Origin: Chitinivibrionales bacterium
GTDB taxonomy: Bacteria > Fibrobacterota > Chitinivibrionia > Chitinivibrionales > FEN-1185
Assembly: GCA_035516255.1 (NCBI GenBank)
Contig: DATJAL010000030.1
Location: forward strand, 24,913 to 88,912
DNA: 64,000 nucleotides
Direction of reading: 5' to 3'
The notes beneath the pieces were generated by a model. That model saw only the letters and a list, made by a program, of their open reading frames with translations. It was not told where the DNA came from and did not search any database. Made by a program: the position numbers and the translations under genes. Shown here piece after piece: positions 54,195 through 63,877 of the stretch (the stretch's first letter is position 1; each line of letters begins with the position of its first letter).

Positions 54195-55361
54195 TTATTT
54201 GGCCAGCTCCTTGAGTTTCCGGATCACGAGCAGCGCGTCGGGTCCGCTCACGCTTTTCTGCATCCCGAACTCGCCGTTCATCTCGGCGCTCATGACGCCT
54301 TTGTCAACCGCGTTGCAGATGGCGTTGTAGGCCGGGTGGGACGGATTGACGTCCGGGAACCTGCTCTCCGTTCCGAGGTGCTTGGTCGAAAGCGACGGGT
54401 CGCGCAGGATCGCGATGATCGCCTCCTCCACCACCATGGCGTATTCGCCGCGGTTTACGAGCTGGTCGGGATGGAAAGTGTGGTCGGGATAGGGTTCGAG
54501 CCCGCGTATCTTGAGGTCCACGATGTCGGTGATGAAGTTCTTTGCCCAATGGCCGCCGATGTCGGTGATGTCGGCCATTTTCACCGTGCTGTCAACCTTC
54601 ATCTCGCGCGCGTCGGTGGGCGCCTTGTAGGAGTTGTCGTAGTTTTTGGGCCGCTTTTTCTCGATGAGCTTGTCGATCTGCAGCTCCGACACGAACAAAG
54701 CGGCGATGTCGGCGCGCGAGATCTTGTCGACAAGGGCGATCCGCTTGCCCACGTCGGTTCCCGGCGCAGCGCGTTCGATGTCCTGCACGAGCTTCCACTG
54801 GTCGTCGGCCTCCTTGGTCCAGTCCTTCTTGAGCTCGAGCACCTTCTTGAAATCGTCGGCTGCCTTGCCGAACTCGTAGGCCTTCTTGTAGCACACGCCG
54901 CGGCGGTAATATACTTCGGAGTTCTGCGGGTCGACCTTGAGCGCTTTCTCGTATTCGTTCTCGACGTCCTTGAGCCACTCCTTTGCGGGCTTGTCCTCGT
55001 TTTGCATGGTGATCACAATGGCCTTGGCTATGAAGCCGTCCACGATCTTGTTGTCGAGCGACTGGCACTTTTCAGCAAGTTTGATAGCTTCCTTGAAATC
55101 GCCCTTTTGCGCCGTGACCAGCGCGAGGCCGGCGTACGCGGGAGCGTATTTGGCGTCGAGCGACGTGGCAAGGTTGAATTCCTCCTTGGCCTTGTCGTAT
55201 TTGCCGTCGTTGTAATACTTCATTCCCTCTTTGCAGTGGGAAAGGGGAGTGTCCATGTAGCCGCCGGCCTTGCGCGCCTTGGGCGCGCATCCCGTGACAA
55301 GCGACAGGACAATCGCCAACGCCATGAATTTCGTCAGCGTGATGAAGGCTGTTTTTTTCAT
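54195..55361 (-). CDS. TPR lipoprotein with SLH-like domain
   Basis: The lipobox LVTGC ends the signal peptide. TPR-like repeats (EGMKYYNDGKYDKAKEEFNLA, YYRRGVCYKKAYEFGKAADDF) cover the first half. The second half has SLH-like segments (ADITDIGGHWAKNFITDIVDLKI, DHTFHPDQLVNRGEYAMVVE), which can bind cell-wall or outer-membrane polymers. GGAAGGAA lies before the ATG. It probably links envelope layers. Confidence 0.82.
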   Translation of the reverse strand: MKKTAFITLTKFMALAIVLSLVTGCAPKARKAGGYMDTPLSHCKEGMKYYNDGKYDKAKEEFNLATSLDAKYAPAYAGLALVTAQKGDFKEAIKLAEKCQSLDNKIVDGFIAKAIVITMQNEDKPAKEWLKDVENEYEKALKVDPQNSEVYYRRGVCYKKAYEFGKAADDFKKVLELKKDWTKEADDQWKLVQDIERAAPGTDVGKRIALVDKISRADIAALFVSELQIDKLIEKKRPKNYDNSYKAPTDAREMKVDSTVKMADITDIGGHWAKNFITDIVDLKIRGLEPYPDHTFHPDQLVNRGEYAMVVEEAIIAILRDPSLSTKHLGTESRFPDVNPSHPAYNAICNAVDKGVMSAEMNGEFGMQKSVSGPDALLVIRKLKELAK

Positions 55362-55464
55362 AATTCTTTCCTTCCGGTGGTGGTGGTCCTCATTGGCTTA
55401 TAGTAGTAGGTGTCTTATTGCTTTTTTGCCTTGCTTCATCCCTATGTTTTTTAAAAAATCCTGA

Positions 55465-56319
55465 TCAATCAACAACCAGAATTACGCGGCATTCGGACAG
55501 GAACTTGAGGTTCTTCGCCGCGCTGCGAACGTCCGCCGCGTCGGTGTCCGAAATCACCACGTCGGTCGCGTTGTCGCCCTGTGCCTTGAGCGCCTTGATT
55601 TGCCCCGGGGAGGTTCCCACGCGGTCGGCGAACTGCTTGGCCGCCGCCTTCACATCCTTGGCGTATCCCACGATGCCGTACTTTATGGCCCACTCGCGAG
55701 ACACGTACGCGCTGCCGTAGACTTCTTTTCCCGATTCGTCAATAATTTTCGGAGCAAGCGCGGGTTTAACTTTGAGGCCGTGGCAGTCGATGATGAGGCC
55801 CGAAAAGACAACGGCTTTCTTTGCCTTATTGCCCTCGAACGCAGTGATCGACGGCTTTTCACCGACCGTGGCACCAAGCAACATGTCATCGATACCTCCT
55901 ACGCCGTCGAGGGGTATCTGCATGACGAGTTCAACCGAACCGTCCTGAAAATATTTCTCCTTGCCCTTCTGCTCGAACCCGCGCACAAAGCCGCTCACCT
56001 TGGTGGTGATCACGTCGCTCTTGACCATGAAGTTCTCGACCGTTGTGGTTGAATTGAGCAAAATTCCCTTGAGGGTTTCCAGGGCGGTGCGGATCGCGTT
56101 CAATTGCGCCGACCTGATCGCGCCGGCGCGCTGCGCGCCTTCCGGATGCTCGGGATTGGGGGCGCCGATGCCCTTTGCATAGATGATGCGGTTGGTCCAG
56201 TCGATGCAGCCGTCTCCCTGCTTGTCGGTGACGACGGTGTCGAGCACCGGCTGGATCTGCGCCATGGCCAGAGTGACGGAAAACAGTGCCGCCATCGCTG
56301 CGGTTAAGACTCTCTTCAT
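55465..56319 (-). CDS. LPP20-family secreted protein
   Basis: After a cleavable signal peptide (AALFSVTLAMAQ) the protein has GDGCIDWTNRIIYAKGIG and AGAIRSAQLNAIRTALETLKGI, typical of the LPP20/FlgT-N fold. FVRGFEQKGKEKYFQDGSVELVMQIPLDG follows. Such proteins are exported envelope proteins of unknown role. AAGGAGG precedes the ATG at good spacing. It is on the same strand as the TPR-SLH gene. Confidence 0.8.
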   Translation of the reverse strand: MKRVLTAAMAALFSVTLAMAQIQPVLDTVVTDKQGDGCIDWTNRIIYAKGIGAPNPEHPEGAQRAGAIRSAQLNAIRTALETLKGILLNSTTTVENFMVKSDVITTKVSGFVRGFEQKGKEKYFQDGSVELVMQIPLDGVGGIDDMLLGATVGEKPSITAFEGNKAKKAVVFSGLIIDCHGLKVKPALAPKIIDESGKEVYGSAYVSREWAIKYGIVGYAKDVKAAAKQFADRVGTSPGQIKALKAQGDNATDVVISDTDAADVRSAAKNLKFLSECRVILVVD

Positions 56320-56575
56320 AAACCCTCCTTAAAAAGGTAAGTAATGGTTTGTAAATTGTAATTCTCGTTAAGAATTTCCGCGGTAATTTCCCGCTTTAGG
56401 AAAGGGCAAACGTACCGTTAAAACACATAAATTTTATTATTCAAGCCCGGTTTATGCAATAAAAAGTGTGAAAAAAGTGTTTCATTATGATAATAAAGTA
56501 TATCAAATTTCCCGCGTTTGTCTGTGATTGCCGTCACACGGCTGTTCTTGCATTGGTGAAGGCAACGCCCGGCGG

Positions 56576-57295
56576 TCACCTGTTCTTGCGCGCGATGCAG
56601 AACAGGTATCCCACGTATTTGAACCCTTCGAGCCGGTAGAAAACATCTATTTCCTTGTGGAACGCGACCTTGATTTTTTTGTCTGCGAAAAAGCCCTTCT
56701 TGTCTTCGAGCCTGCGCGCCAGGTGCGAATAATAATTGTCCCATCCGCTTTGTGGAAGTAGGCATAGAAGATGCACGTCGAACCCTGCCGCGGCAAGCAT
56801 GGCGCGGTAGCGGGATTCCGACTCGTAGTGGTATTTTTCGTCCTCGAAAATGCGCCTCACCTCGTCGGGCACTTTTTCGGAAAGAAAAATAAGGTCCGAA
56901 AAGGCGAGCCACCCGCGCGGCGCAAGCCACCGGGCGGCGAGCGCAAGCCCTTTCTCGCGTGAAACGTAGGAGAGCACGCCGCCCTCGGCGAGAACCATGT
57001 CGAACGGGTGTTTCGAATAGTCGGCGGCCAGGATGTCGTCGGCCGTGAAGGTGATGAGGTGGCTCACACCCTTTTCCTCTGCAAACGACCGGGCCATTCC
57101 GATGTTCTCTTCGCTCATGTCAATGGCGTTCACCTTGCAGCGGAACTCCTGGGCAAGGGTGCACGCGCCTGCGCCGAACCCGCATCCCAGATCGAGGACG
57201 CGGCTGGCCGGGGTCAAAAGCGCGAAGCGGCCCGCGGCGAGCGTGCATTCCCTTCCGGCCGGGGAGGTGTAATTTGAATTGGGGTCTGTTACCAT
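56576..57295 (-). CDS. SAM-dependent methyltransferase, class I
   Basis: Motif I VLDLGCGFGAGA, the DMSEENI acidic strand, the FTADDILAADY and FDMVLAEGGVLSYV segments define a class I methyltransferase. The 239-residue length fits a small-molecule or unknown methyltransferase. Substrate unknown. It lies downstream of mraY on the same strand, 39 bases apart. Confidence 0.85.
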   Translation of the reverse strand: MVTDPNSNYTSPAGRECTLAAGRFALLTPASRVLDLGCGFGAGACTLAQEFRCKVNAIDMSEENIGMARSFAEEKGVSHLITFTADDILAADYSKHPFDMVLAEGGVLSYVSREKGLALAARWLAPRGWLAFSDLIFLSEKVPDEVRRIFEDEKYHYESESRYRAMLAAAGFDVHLLCLLPQSGWDNYYSHLARRLEDKKGFFADKKIKVAFHKEIDVFYRLEGFKYVGYLFCIARKNR

Positions 57296-57334
57296 ACGGA
57301 ATGCTTTGCGGGAACCGGCGGTCGCAACGGCCGC

Positions 57335-58471
57335 TCACCGCACCTTGAGAAAGATGATGAGGCCCACCACGAGCAGGATCATGGAAATGATGTGAAACCG
57401 CCACGTGATTTTCGTGCGAATGTAGAATTCGTTTGCGTAAAATGGATTTTTTCTCATTTGGAACTGGAAATGATGGTGGATGGGCGCGCGCAGGAACATG
57501 CGCTTGCCCGTGGTACGGAACGAGACGATCTGGAGCACCACCGAGCAGAACTCGAGCACGAAAATGAATCCCACCACGGGCAGGAAAAAGGCAGCCTTGA
57601 TGAAGATGAACATAATGCCGATGGTGCCGCCGAGGCCCACCGCGCCTGAATCGCCCATGATGATGGACGAGGGCGGCGCGTTGAACCATAAAAAGGCCAA
57701 AAGCGTGCCCACCATTGAACCGATGACCGGCAGTATCTCGTCCACACCGCCGATGAACGGGATGAGCAGGTAGCGGCTCCACACGGCATGACTTGACACA
57801 TAGGCAATGACGCCCACGAAGAGGAAGCAGGTGATGAGCGGCACAGCGGCCAGGGTGTCGAAACCGTCCGTGAAGTTGACCCCGTTCGCCATCACCGCGA
57901 TCACCAGCGTCATGAAAGGAATGAACAGCCAGAACGGCATATAGGGAAAATCTTTTGAAATGCTTAAAAACGGAATATTGATATACCCGTTGATGTTGGG
58001 AATATATTTGTAGGCCAGAAGCGCGACCACGCATGAAATAAGAATATAAAGGATAAGCCTGATATTGGCCGAGATGCCGTCGGCCTTGTACTGGTAATCC
58101 TGCTTGGTGATCAGCCCCTTGGACACGCGCGCCTTGTTGACCACCTTGGCGATATCGTCGATCGCGCCGATCACGCTGAAGAAAACATAGATCCCCAGCG
58201 CGGAAATGACATAGGAATTGAAGCGCGCGGTGATGACGCTCGTGACGGTGATGATGAACAGAAACAGGATGCCCGCGGGCATCACCGGGTCTGTTTTCCC
58301 TTTGATGGCCTCGAATTCCGTGTTGACATTGATCCTTTTTAAGAAGGCGATATAGGATGGGAAAAAAGCCATGGCGCAGAGAAAGGAAAAAATGGTGGCA
58401 ACGCTCGTGGAGAAAAGCCTGCTGTTGAGCAGGTAAAGGTGGGTGTGTTGATACAAAAGGTCTAAGAACAT
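57335..58471 (-). CDS. mraY: Phospho-N-acetylmuramoyl-pentapeptide-transferase (MraY)
   Basis: MraY makes lipid I in peptidoglycan synthesis. The multi-spanning protein has VFFSVIGAIDDIAKVVNK, MANGVNFTDGFDTLA, SIIMGDSGAVGLGG and FLRAPIHHHFQF. The catalytic Asp residues are present, though the motifs read MGDSG instead of the usual MGDxGS and GFDTLA instead of GLDGLA. It is not in a dcw cluster here. Confidence 0.88.
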   Translation of the reverse strand: MFLDLLYQHTHLYLLNSRLFSTSVATIFSFLCAMAFFPSYIAFLKRINVNTEFEAIKGKTDPVMPAGILFLFIITVTSVITARFNSYVISALGIYVFFSVIGAIDDIAKVVNKARVSKGLITKQDYQYKADGISANIRLILYILISCVVALLAYKYIPNINGYINIPFLSISKDFPYMPFWLFIPFMTLVIAVMANGVNFTDGFDTLAAVPLITCFLFVGVIAYVSSHAVWSRYLLIPFIGGVDEILPVIGSMVGTLLAFLWFNAPPSSIIMGDSGAVGLGGTIGIMFIFIKAAFFLPVVGFIFVLEFCSVVLQIVSFRTTGKRMFLRAPIHHHFQFQMRKNPFYANEFYIRTKITWRFHIISMILLVVGLIIFLKVR

Positions 58472-58690
58472 TATTTTTCCGCTATGAAGCCGGTCCTTTC
58501 ACCATTCAATAAATATATTATGGACGAAATTGGCATGTAAAATATACGTTTCGAACCGGAGATCGTGCGGCTTATGATTTTCAAAGGGGATGAGATTTTT
58601 TAATGATGAAATTTGGATTTGATACTATATTACCATCAAATTGCAAACCACAAAAAAAGACTCTCTCGCAAAGGACGTAATGGAAAGATA

Positions 58691-58838
58691 ACCGCAGAGA
58701 CACAGAGGCACAGAGAAAACAAATAGTCTGAAGTTGAGAGTTGAAAGTTAGATGGCGTTTTGTTTGTGTTGTTACTTTCAACTTTCAACCTTCAACCTCC
58801 AACTCTATGTTTGGTTTTCTCTGTACTTTTCTGCGGTG
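58691..58838. repeat. Palindromic repeat, family D copy 4
   Basis: ACCGCAGAGACACAGAGGC on the left pairs with the GTACTTTTCTGCGGTG arm on the right. An inner pair GAGTTGAAAGTT and AACTTTCAACC adds a second hairpin. It lies in the 58472-58981 gap; the rest of the gap holds no gene I can support. Confidence 0.68.
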
Positions 58839-58981
58839 AATGGCACGGCCCGCGCATTGTCACTTCGTTCCATAAGGTAAGGTAGTGCGCGGCGCGCTTT
58901 TTATTATAGCGTTTGCCTTTTCCCCGCCACTTGGGGCGGGGTTCTTCAATTTCTTGATTATTAATGAAGAGGAGGACAACA

Positions 58982-59731
58982 ATGGCAATAGACAATCACA
59001 CACACACCGGCGCAAAAGGCGACGGCGGCAACGTGCTTTCCCCGGACCGGCTCAACGTGGGCAACGGCGCCCTGGTCGTTGACAAAGGCAAGATCGGGGC
59101 CGGCACCGCAACCCCGGCGTCTTCGCTCGAGGTGCGCTCGTCGGCAAACGACTATCCGCCGGTGATGCACGTGGAGTATTCCGGCACCGACGCGACGGAC
59201 AAGATCGCGATACAGGGCGCTTCGGCTCCCCGGCCGGATTTCGGCACCGGCGGGTCGTTTCGGGGCGGCTGCACCGGCATCATCGCGCGCGCAGAGGCGC
59301 GCGGCGGCACCGGCGAACGGGTGGGGGGCGAGTTCTGGGCACAGTACGGAAGGGCCACCTACGCCATAAAGGCCACCACCTTCGGGTCGAACGACCCGGA
59401 GTCCGGGGTGCACATCGCGGGGTATTTTCACGCGGACCAGGAACAAAACCACGGCGATTTCTGGGCAGGTTATTTTCTCGGCCGGGTGCACATCAGCGAA
59501 AACGTGGGCATCGGAACGCGGGAGCCGGCCGCAAAGCTCCACGTGAGGGGTAATGTGAAGATCGCCGGGCAGGACAGCACGCTTTCCATTGAAAATCCCG
59601 CAGTGCCGAAAGGGTCAGATGACGTAATGGGAGAAAAAGGGCAGATTGCGTGGGATGAAAATTTCATTTATATAAAGACGCAGGCGGGAGAGAAGCATGT
59701 GTGGAAGAGGGCTGCGCTGGAGTCATGGTGA
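58982..59731 (+). CDS. Tail-fibre/collar-like protein with VGIGT-type repeat
   Basis: The 249-residue protein lacks a signal peptide. Its C-terminal half has VHISENVGIGTREPAAKLHVRG, a pattern common in phage tail-fibre-like and surface repeat proteins. An N-terminal IDNHTHTGAKGDGGNVLSP is typical of tail-collar-like starts. AGGAGG precedes the ATG at 58982. A second, damaged member lies at 63590. Confidence 0.68.
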   Translation: MAIDNHTHTGAKGDGGNVLSPDRLNVGNGALVVDKGKIGAGTATPASSLEVRSSANDYPPVMHVEYSGTDATDKIAIQGASAPRPDFGTGGSFRGGCTGIIARAEARGGTGERVGGEFWAQYGRATYAIKATTFGSNDPESGVHIAGYFHADQEQNHGDFWAGYFLGRVHISENVGIGTREPAAKLHVRGNVKIAGQDSTLSIENPAVPKGSDDVMGEKGQIAWDENFIYIKTQAGEKHVWKRAALESW

Positions 59732-59847
59732 AGGGCGATGTGCTTTTTAATTTAAAAGAAACAAGAACACTGCCGGGACCTGTGCTCAGCTTGTCAAAGC
59801 ACGGCAATGGCATACATTTTCATGAACGGGGCAATCGCCATGTACCT

Positions 59848-62709
59848 TTACCGACGGAGTACACAACGAAATCCGGTGGCGGTAGATTGGTCGGACGGAG
59901 GATCGCCGATACGGATCGCGGAACGAAGCCAGTACGGTTCGCCACAATAAAAGCCCCCACGATGAACGCGATTCCTTCCGGTTGCCGGGCCAACAGGATC
60001 TGTTTGGCCAGCAGTTGAGTCAATGCTATAAAAATCGGGATACCAGTCGTTGCACCATTCTGTTACATTTCCCGTAATATCGTACAAACCCCATGGGTTC
60101 GGCAGTTTTGTGGCCACCGGTTGAGTTGTGCTGTCGCTGTTGTAGCTATACCACGCATAATTTCCGCCTGCGCTCGAATCGTCTCCCCAAAAACATTTTG
60201 TGGTGGTGCCTGCCCTTAATGCGTATTCATATTGTGCATCTGTCGGCAAACGATAACCGTTTTTGTTAAAGTCAATCGCAAGCCCGACAAGCCCACAGCC
60301 GTTTCCCGGCACACCTGATTTAGATGAATACGAATACACCGTGTCAAGCCTAAATCGTTTGCTGCGCTGGTTGCAATAAAGTGCGGCATCGAACCAGGTG
60401 ACCTGTTCCACAGGCCGTCTGGTATCGCCTTTAAAGTGTGATGGATTTACGCCCATAAGGGCCAAATAATCGGCCTGCGTAACGGGTGTGGTGTCTATCC
60501 AGAATCTGGACAGCGTTAAGCTAAAAACAGGTGCCGCGATCCCAACTTGTCCCATCTGGAAAGTACCTCCGGGAATGAATCTCATGCCTTCGGTACCAGC
60601 CCATTTCAAATTTGCCATTCTCTCACCGGACCACATGCTGCTGTCGCCGAGTGTGTCAAAAGCGATTACTTTGAATTTCAATGACAGGGAATCGTACCCT
60701 TCCAATTGTACAAAAGTATCCATCAAGGCTGTTTTGAATTCCGCATACCCGGTGTTATTATAATTAACGAGCAGCTTGTATCTGACTCCATTGCCGTTAG
60801 GGTCCGGGCATTTTGTCCATGATAGTGCGGCGTCCGCCCAAATGCTATCGCTATTGTTCGCTGGATAGGTGATTACAGGTGTCGGCGGTGGACGGTTGAC
60901 GATATTGCCATATACCACATTGCTCCCCATACTCAAGACTCCCTCACTGTCCTTCTGATAGACCCGGTAATATCTTGGCATCCATGCAAAGCTTGGAGTC
61001 GGTGTTATGTAGTTCACCATAGAGGCACTCGTAATAGTGGCCCATAATTCACTCGTGGTGTCAACGGCACTCGTTGTATTCCTGTAAATCAAATATTCCG
61101 CGAAATCAGTTTCCAAAGTCTGGGAATAATGAACCGTTATTGTATTCACCGTGCTGTCAATGCTTGTGATTGTCAATAGTCTTGGCCTGATGCGGACCCT
61201 GAAGCCCTTTTCCACAATGTTTCCGTCGTCATCCGAAATTCGTACCTTCACGCTGTCCCATGCGCAGGCGTTGTCGGTTAAGAATGAGTATTCCTCACCG
61301 CCGTTCAACCCAAGGCTGCCAAGGACCTTGTAATTACCGCTGTTTGCCGTGTCTATTCCAACGGTCATCGTTCCAAACTTCTGCTGCACGTAAACCGAAC
61401 AGTGTACCATACCTCCGTTGTTAATAATTGTATCTGCCGAAAGAAATGCGATCACCGGTGCGTCTTGAATAACGATTATGCCCACACTGTCTGTCCAAAC
61501 CGTGCCGGCCCCATCAGTCACCTTTACAAATATCTTCTTGTTTCCCGGTTGCTTCCACGAATAGGCCAGCGTGTCCTTTCCTGCCAGCGAAGAATCGGAC
61601 TTTTGTTTGATGGCAGACGAATTCAAGCTGTCAATATACCAGACGATCTTTACTATCTTTCTGGTTGGATTAGAATAAGCGAGGCAGGCTTTTATCGTAT
61701 CGTTAATGCTGGCCGTATCACTTATAGTGTTATTCAAATTCCAGGTGAATGTGGTCGTCACAAGGGATGATGAAACCACTTTCACCGTATCTCCCGGAGA
61801 TGCTGCCTTGCGACTCTCTTCTCCAGAAGCCTTGCGGGAAACAACCTCGTACTGATAGGTGTTGCCTACGGCAACTGTTGAATCGTAAAAGATAGTCGCG
61901 GTTTCCGGCAATGGTGTTGTGGTAATGAGATTAAAATTCTGCCCTTTGACTGCTCGATATACATTATATCCGTTGATTAAAGTCGTATCAGCCTTATTCC
62001 ATGTCACCGACACTGTCTGCTTCAACGTATCATAGCTTATCTTCAGCCCTGTTGGAATCGGAATCCCCGTATACTCCAACAGTATCGGTTCTTGTATAAT
62101 GCTGTCTTTCCCTGCAATAATCACAAAGCTGGTGTCCATGGGCCTATAATCATCGAGTGTGCTGATCAGCTTTACTTTATATTTTCCTTTCGCCATGCTC
62201 GGTGCAGTAAAATTGCCCAGCGTGTCCTGCACCGAGGTGAATATATTCGTGCCCATGAAAAGGACAAATACCGTCCGCGGGTCGTCGGTACCTTGGAGCA
62301 GTACTTTGCCGCTTATGCTGCCGAATGCTTTGAGGGTGTCAGCAGGAGGATGGACGGTGGAGTCATTGAACGCCTTAATCGAGTCCTGGAACGTGGCGGT
62401 GCTGTTTTTGCTGGCAAGGATGTTGTAAGTGCCCGAATCAAGAAGTGCAGTGTAGTTTCCGTATGCATTCGTGGTTGTTGAATATATTGCTGCGGCAAGG
62501 CCCGTACGAGGGTCGGCGCCGAATCGGTAAAAGTATACGGTTGCGTTTTTGGCCGGTGTGCCGTCCGGATTATAAAGCATTGCGGAAACATTGGAAACAT
62601 TTTCCGTCTCGGTAGCCGTGCCGGCCGTTGGGCGCGTGCATGTGACATAGAACAGTGCCGTTATAACGACCAACAGCCCCGGCAATACGATTTTGTAATT
62701 GTGGACCAT
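59848..62709 (-). CDS. Large lipoprotein with Fn3-like domains and C-terminal FGE/SUMF1 domain
   Basis: The lipobox ALFYVTC (near the N-terminus) anchors the 953-residue protein. Then come carboxypeptidase-regulatory-like (GTPAKNATVYFYRF) and Fn3-like (GLKISYDTLKQTVSVTWNKA) domains. The last 230 residues are a formylglycine-generating-enzyme-like domain (RFIPGGTFQMG, VEQVTWFDAALYCN, GYRLPTDAQYEYALRAGT, GNVTEWCNDWY, GFRCVLRR). Such domains often bind substrates rather than oxidise Cys. GGAG lies upstream of the ATG at 62709. It is 2 bases downstream of the TIGR02147 gene. Confidence 0.88.
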   Translation of the reverse strand: MVHNYKIVLPGLLVVITALFYVTCTRPTAGTATETENVSNVSAMLYNPDGTPAKNATVYFYRFGADPRTGLAAAIYSTTTNAYGNYTALLDSGTYNILASKNSTATFQDSIKAFNDSTVHPPADTLKAFGSISGKVLLQGTDDPRTVFVLFMGTNIFTSVQDTLGNFTAPSMAKGKYKVKLISTLDDYRPMDTSFVIIAGKDSIIQEPILLEYTGIPIPTGLKISYDTLKQTVSVTWNKADTTLINGYNVYRAVKGQNFNLITTTPLPETATIFYDSTVAVGNTYQYEVVSRKASGEESRKAASPGDTVKVVSSSLVTTTFTWNLNNTISDTASINDTIKACLAYSNPTRKIVKIVWYIDSLNSSAIKQKSDSSLAGKDTLAYSWKQPGNKKIFVKVTDGAGTVWTDSVGIIVIQDAPVIAFLSADTIINNGGMVHCSVYVQQKFGTMTVGIDTANSGNYKVLGSLGLNGGEEYSFLTDNACAWDSVKVRISDDDGNIVEKGFRVRIRPRLLTITSIDSTVNTITVHYSQTLETDFAEYLIYRNTTSAVDTTSELWATITSASMVNYITPTPSFAWMPRYYRVYQKDSEGVLSMGSNVVYGNIVNRPPPTPVITYPANNSDSIWADAALSWTKCPDPNGNGVRYKLLVNYNNTGYAEFKTALMDTFVQLEGYDSLSLKFKVIAFDTLGDSSMWSGERMANLKWAGTEGMRFIPGGTFQMGQVGIAAPVFSLTLSRFWIDTTPVTQADYLALMGVNPSHFKGDTRRPVEQVTWFDAALYCNQRSKRFRLDTVYSYSSKSGVPGNGCGLVGLAIDFNKNGYRLPTDAQYEYALRAGTTTKCFWGDDSSAGGNYAWYSYNSDSTTQPVATKLPNPWGLYDITGNVTEWCNDWYPDFYSIDSTAGQTDPVGPATGRNRVHRGGFYCGEPYWLRSAIRIGDPPSDQSTATGFRCVLRR

Positions 62710-62711
62710 TT

Positions 62712-63551
62712 TTATTTCTCCTTTATCTGCGTAAGCGGGAAAAGCTGCATGTTGAGCTGGCAGACCCGGTCTTCGTTCTCGCTTCTTTCGACCATGCCGA
62801 GTATCCTCTTGCGGCATGCGTCCAGTTCCGCTTTGATATCGTTATACGTTTGTTGAGAAACGCTGAAGGTTACCGTGGATATGTTGCGGTGTTCCGCGGG
62901 GTGCCGGTCCAGCGCTTCCTTTGCCATGTCCATCATGTTTTTCTGAAAATTAGCGATGCTCAGGGATTTTATCTCTGGACCGGTGGTCAATATTTTTTCA
63001 ACGGCTTTGTAATAGCCGAGCTTGTTCTTTTGAATAAGGCCGAGCTTTTTCAGTACTTCGATGGCCTTTTTGGCATGCTCCTGCCGGATGGTTGGGTTGA
63101 GCGCCTGGGCAATGGCCGCATAATCGTCTTTAAAATTGCCGATTGCAAGAAGCTCACGAACGGCGATGTAATACCACCTGGAATAATACTCGTACTGACT
63201 TGCATCTACGCGGAACGCCTTGGAGTTATGGTATTTCATCAGGCGTTCGAAATAAAGTTTTTTCTCCTCAACGGTCTTGGCTTCGTTGAAATAAACCATG
63301 GTCTCGAAATATTCTTGCTGCTTTGGGGAAAGCTTCATTGCAATTGCAAACCGCAGGATAAGGCTGCGGGTGATGCCGGTCCTGCCATCCACGATGTCCT
63401 TATACAACCCTGAGGAGTTAAAGCCAGCTTTTCTTGCGAAATAGCGGTATGAGAAAGCCGGGTTTTTTGTTTTCTGTTCTTCGTAGTATTCCCGAAGATA
63501 CAGCCGGTAATCGGTGTAATCATAAATGCTGATTGATTTTGGTTTGTCCAT
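62712..63551 (-). CDS. TIGR02147 family protein (Fibrobacter-type)
   Basis: The 279-residue protein begins SISIYDYTDYRLYLREYYEEQ and has KAGFNSSGLYKDIVDGRTGITR, FETMVYFNEAKTVEEKK and HRNISTVTFSVS. That is the TIGR02147 family, known mainly from Fibrobacter and relatives; function unknown, perhaps regulatory (winged-helix-like). Its stop encodes the Shine-Dalgarno of the SUMF1 lipoprotein, so the pair is an operon. Confidence 0.9.
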   Translation of the reverse strand: MDKPKSISIYDYTDYRLYLREYYEEQKTKNPAFSYRYFARKAGFNSSGLYKDIVDGRTGITRSLILRFAIAMKLSPKQQEYFETMVYFNEAKTVEEKKLYFERLMKYHNSKAFRVDASQYEYYSRWYYIAVRELLAIGNFKDDYAAIAQALNPTIRQEHAKKAIEVLKKLGLIQKNKLGYYKAVEKILTTGPEIKSLSIANFQKNMMDMAKEALDRHPAEHRNISTVTFSVSQQTYNDIKAELDACRKRILGMVERSENEDRVCQLNMQLFPLTQIKEK

Positions 63552-63589
63552 ACCTGTAATTTACCGCTTTTTGGGAGAAAAGACAATGG

Positions 63590-63877
63590 GTGAGGAAAAT
63601 TTCTGTTCGGTATTTACGAACACATACAGCCCCAACTTCACAGCCCGATCAATATCTGCTGTTTGCCGATGCAAGTTTAGACAAGATCAGTATGGGATAC
63701 GACGGTTCTACGGGTGTTCAGGCAAAATTACAAGTAAAAGGAGACTCAACGTTGAGCTACGCTGCAATCTATGCATCCTCCGGAGCGGGTAACAATACTT
63801 GTCAAATTTCAGCGGTAAATAAGGCAATAGTTGCTGTAGCTTCCGGTACAGATTGGGGTGTTGAGGTGTACTCCTGA
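63590..63877 (+). pseudogene. Tail-fibre-like gene remnant, truncated by IS insertion
   Basis: The frame (GTG start, 95 residues) has SLDKISMGYDGSTGVQAKLQVKGDS, similar in style to the VGIGT gene at 58982, but it lacks most of the N-terminus. The last residues GTDWGVEVYS run into the IS3 left end at about 63867, so the 3' end is replaced by the insertion. Confidence 0.55.

Noticed and set aside
54336..55403. Plus-strand ORF of 355 codons antisense to the TPR-SLH lipoprotein gene
   Set aside because: Shadow frame with biased composition; the minus strand has signal peptide, lipobox, SD and TPR repeats.
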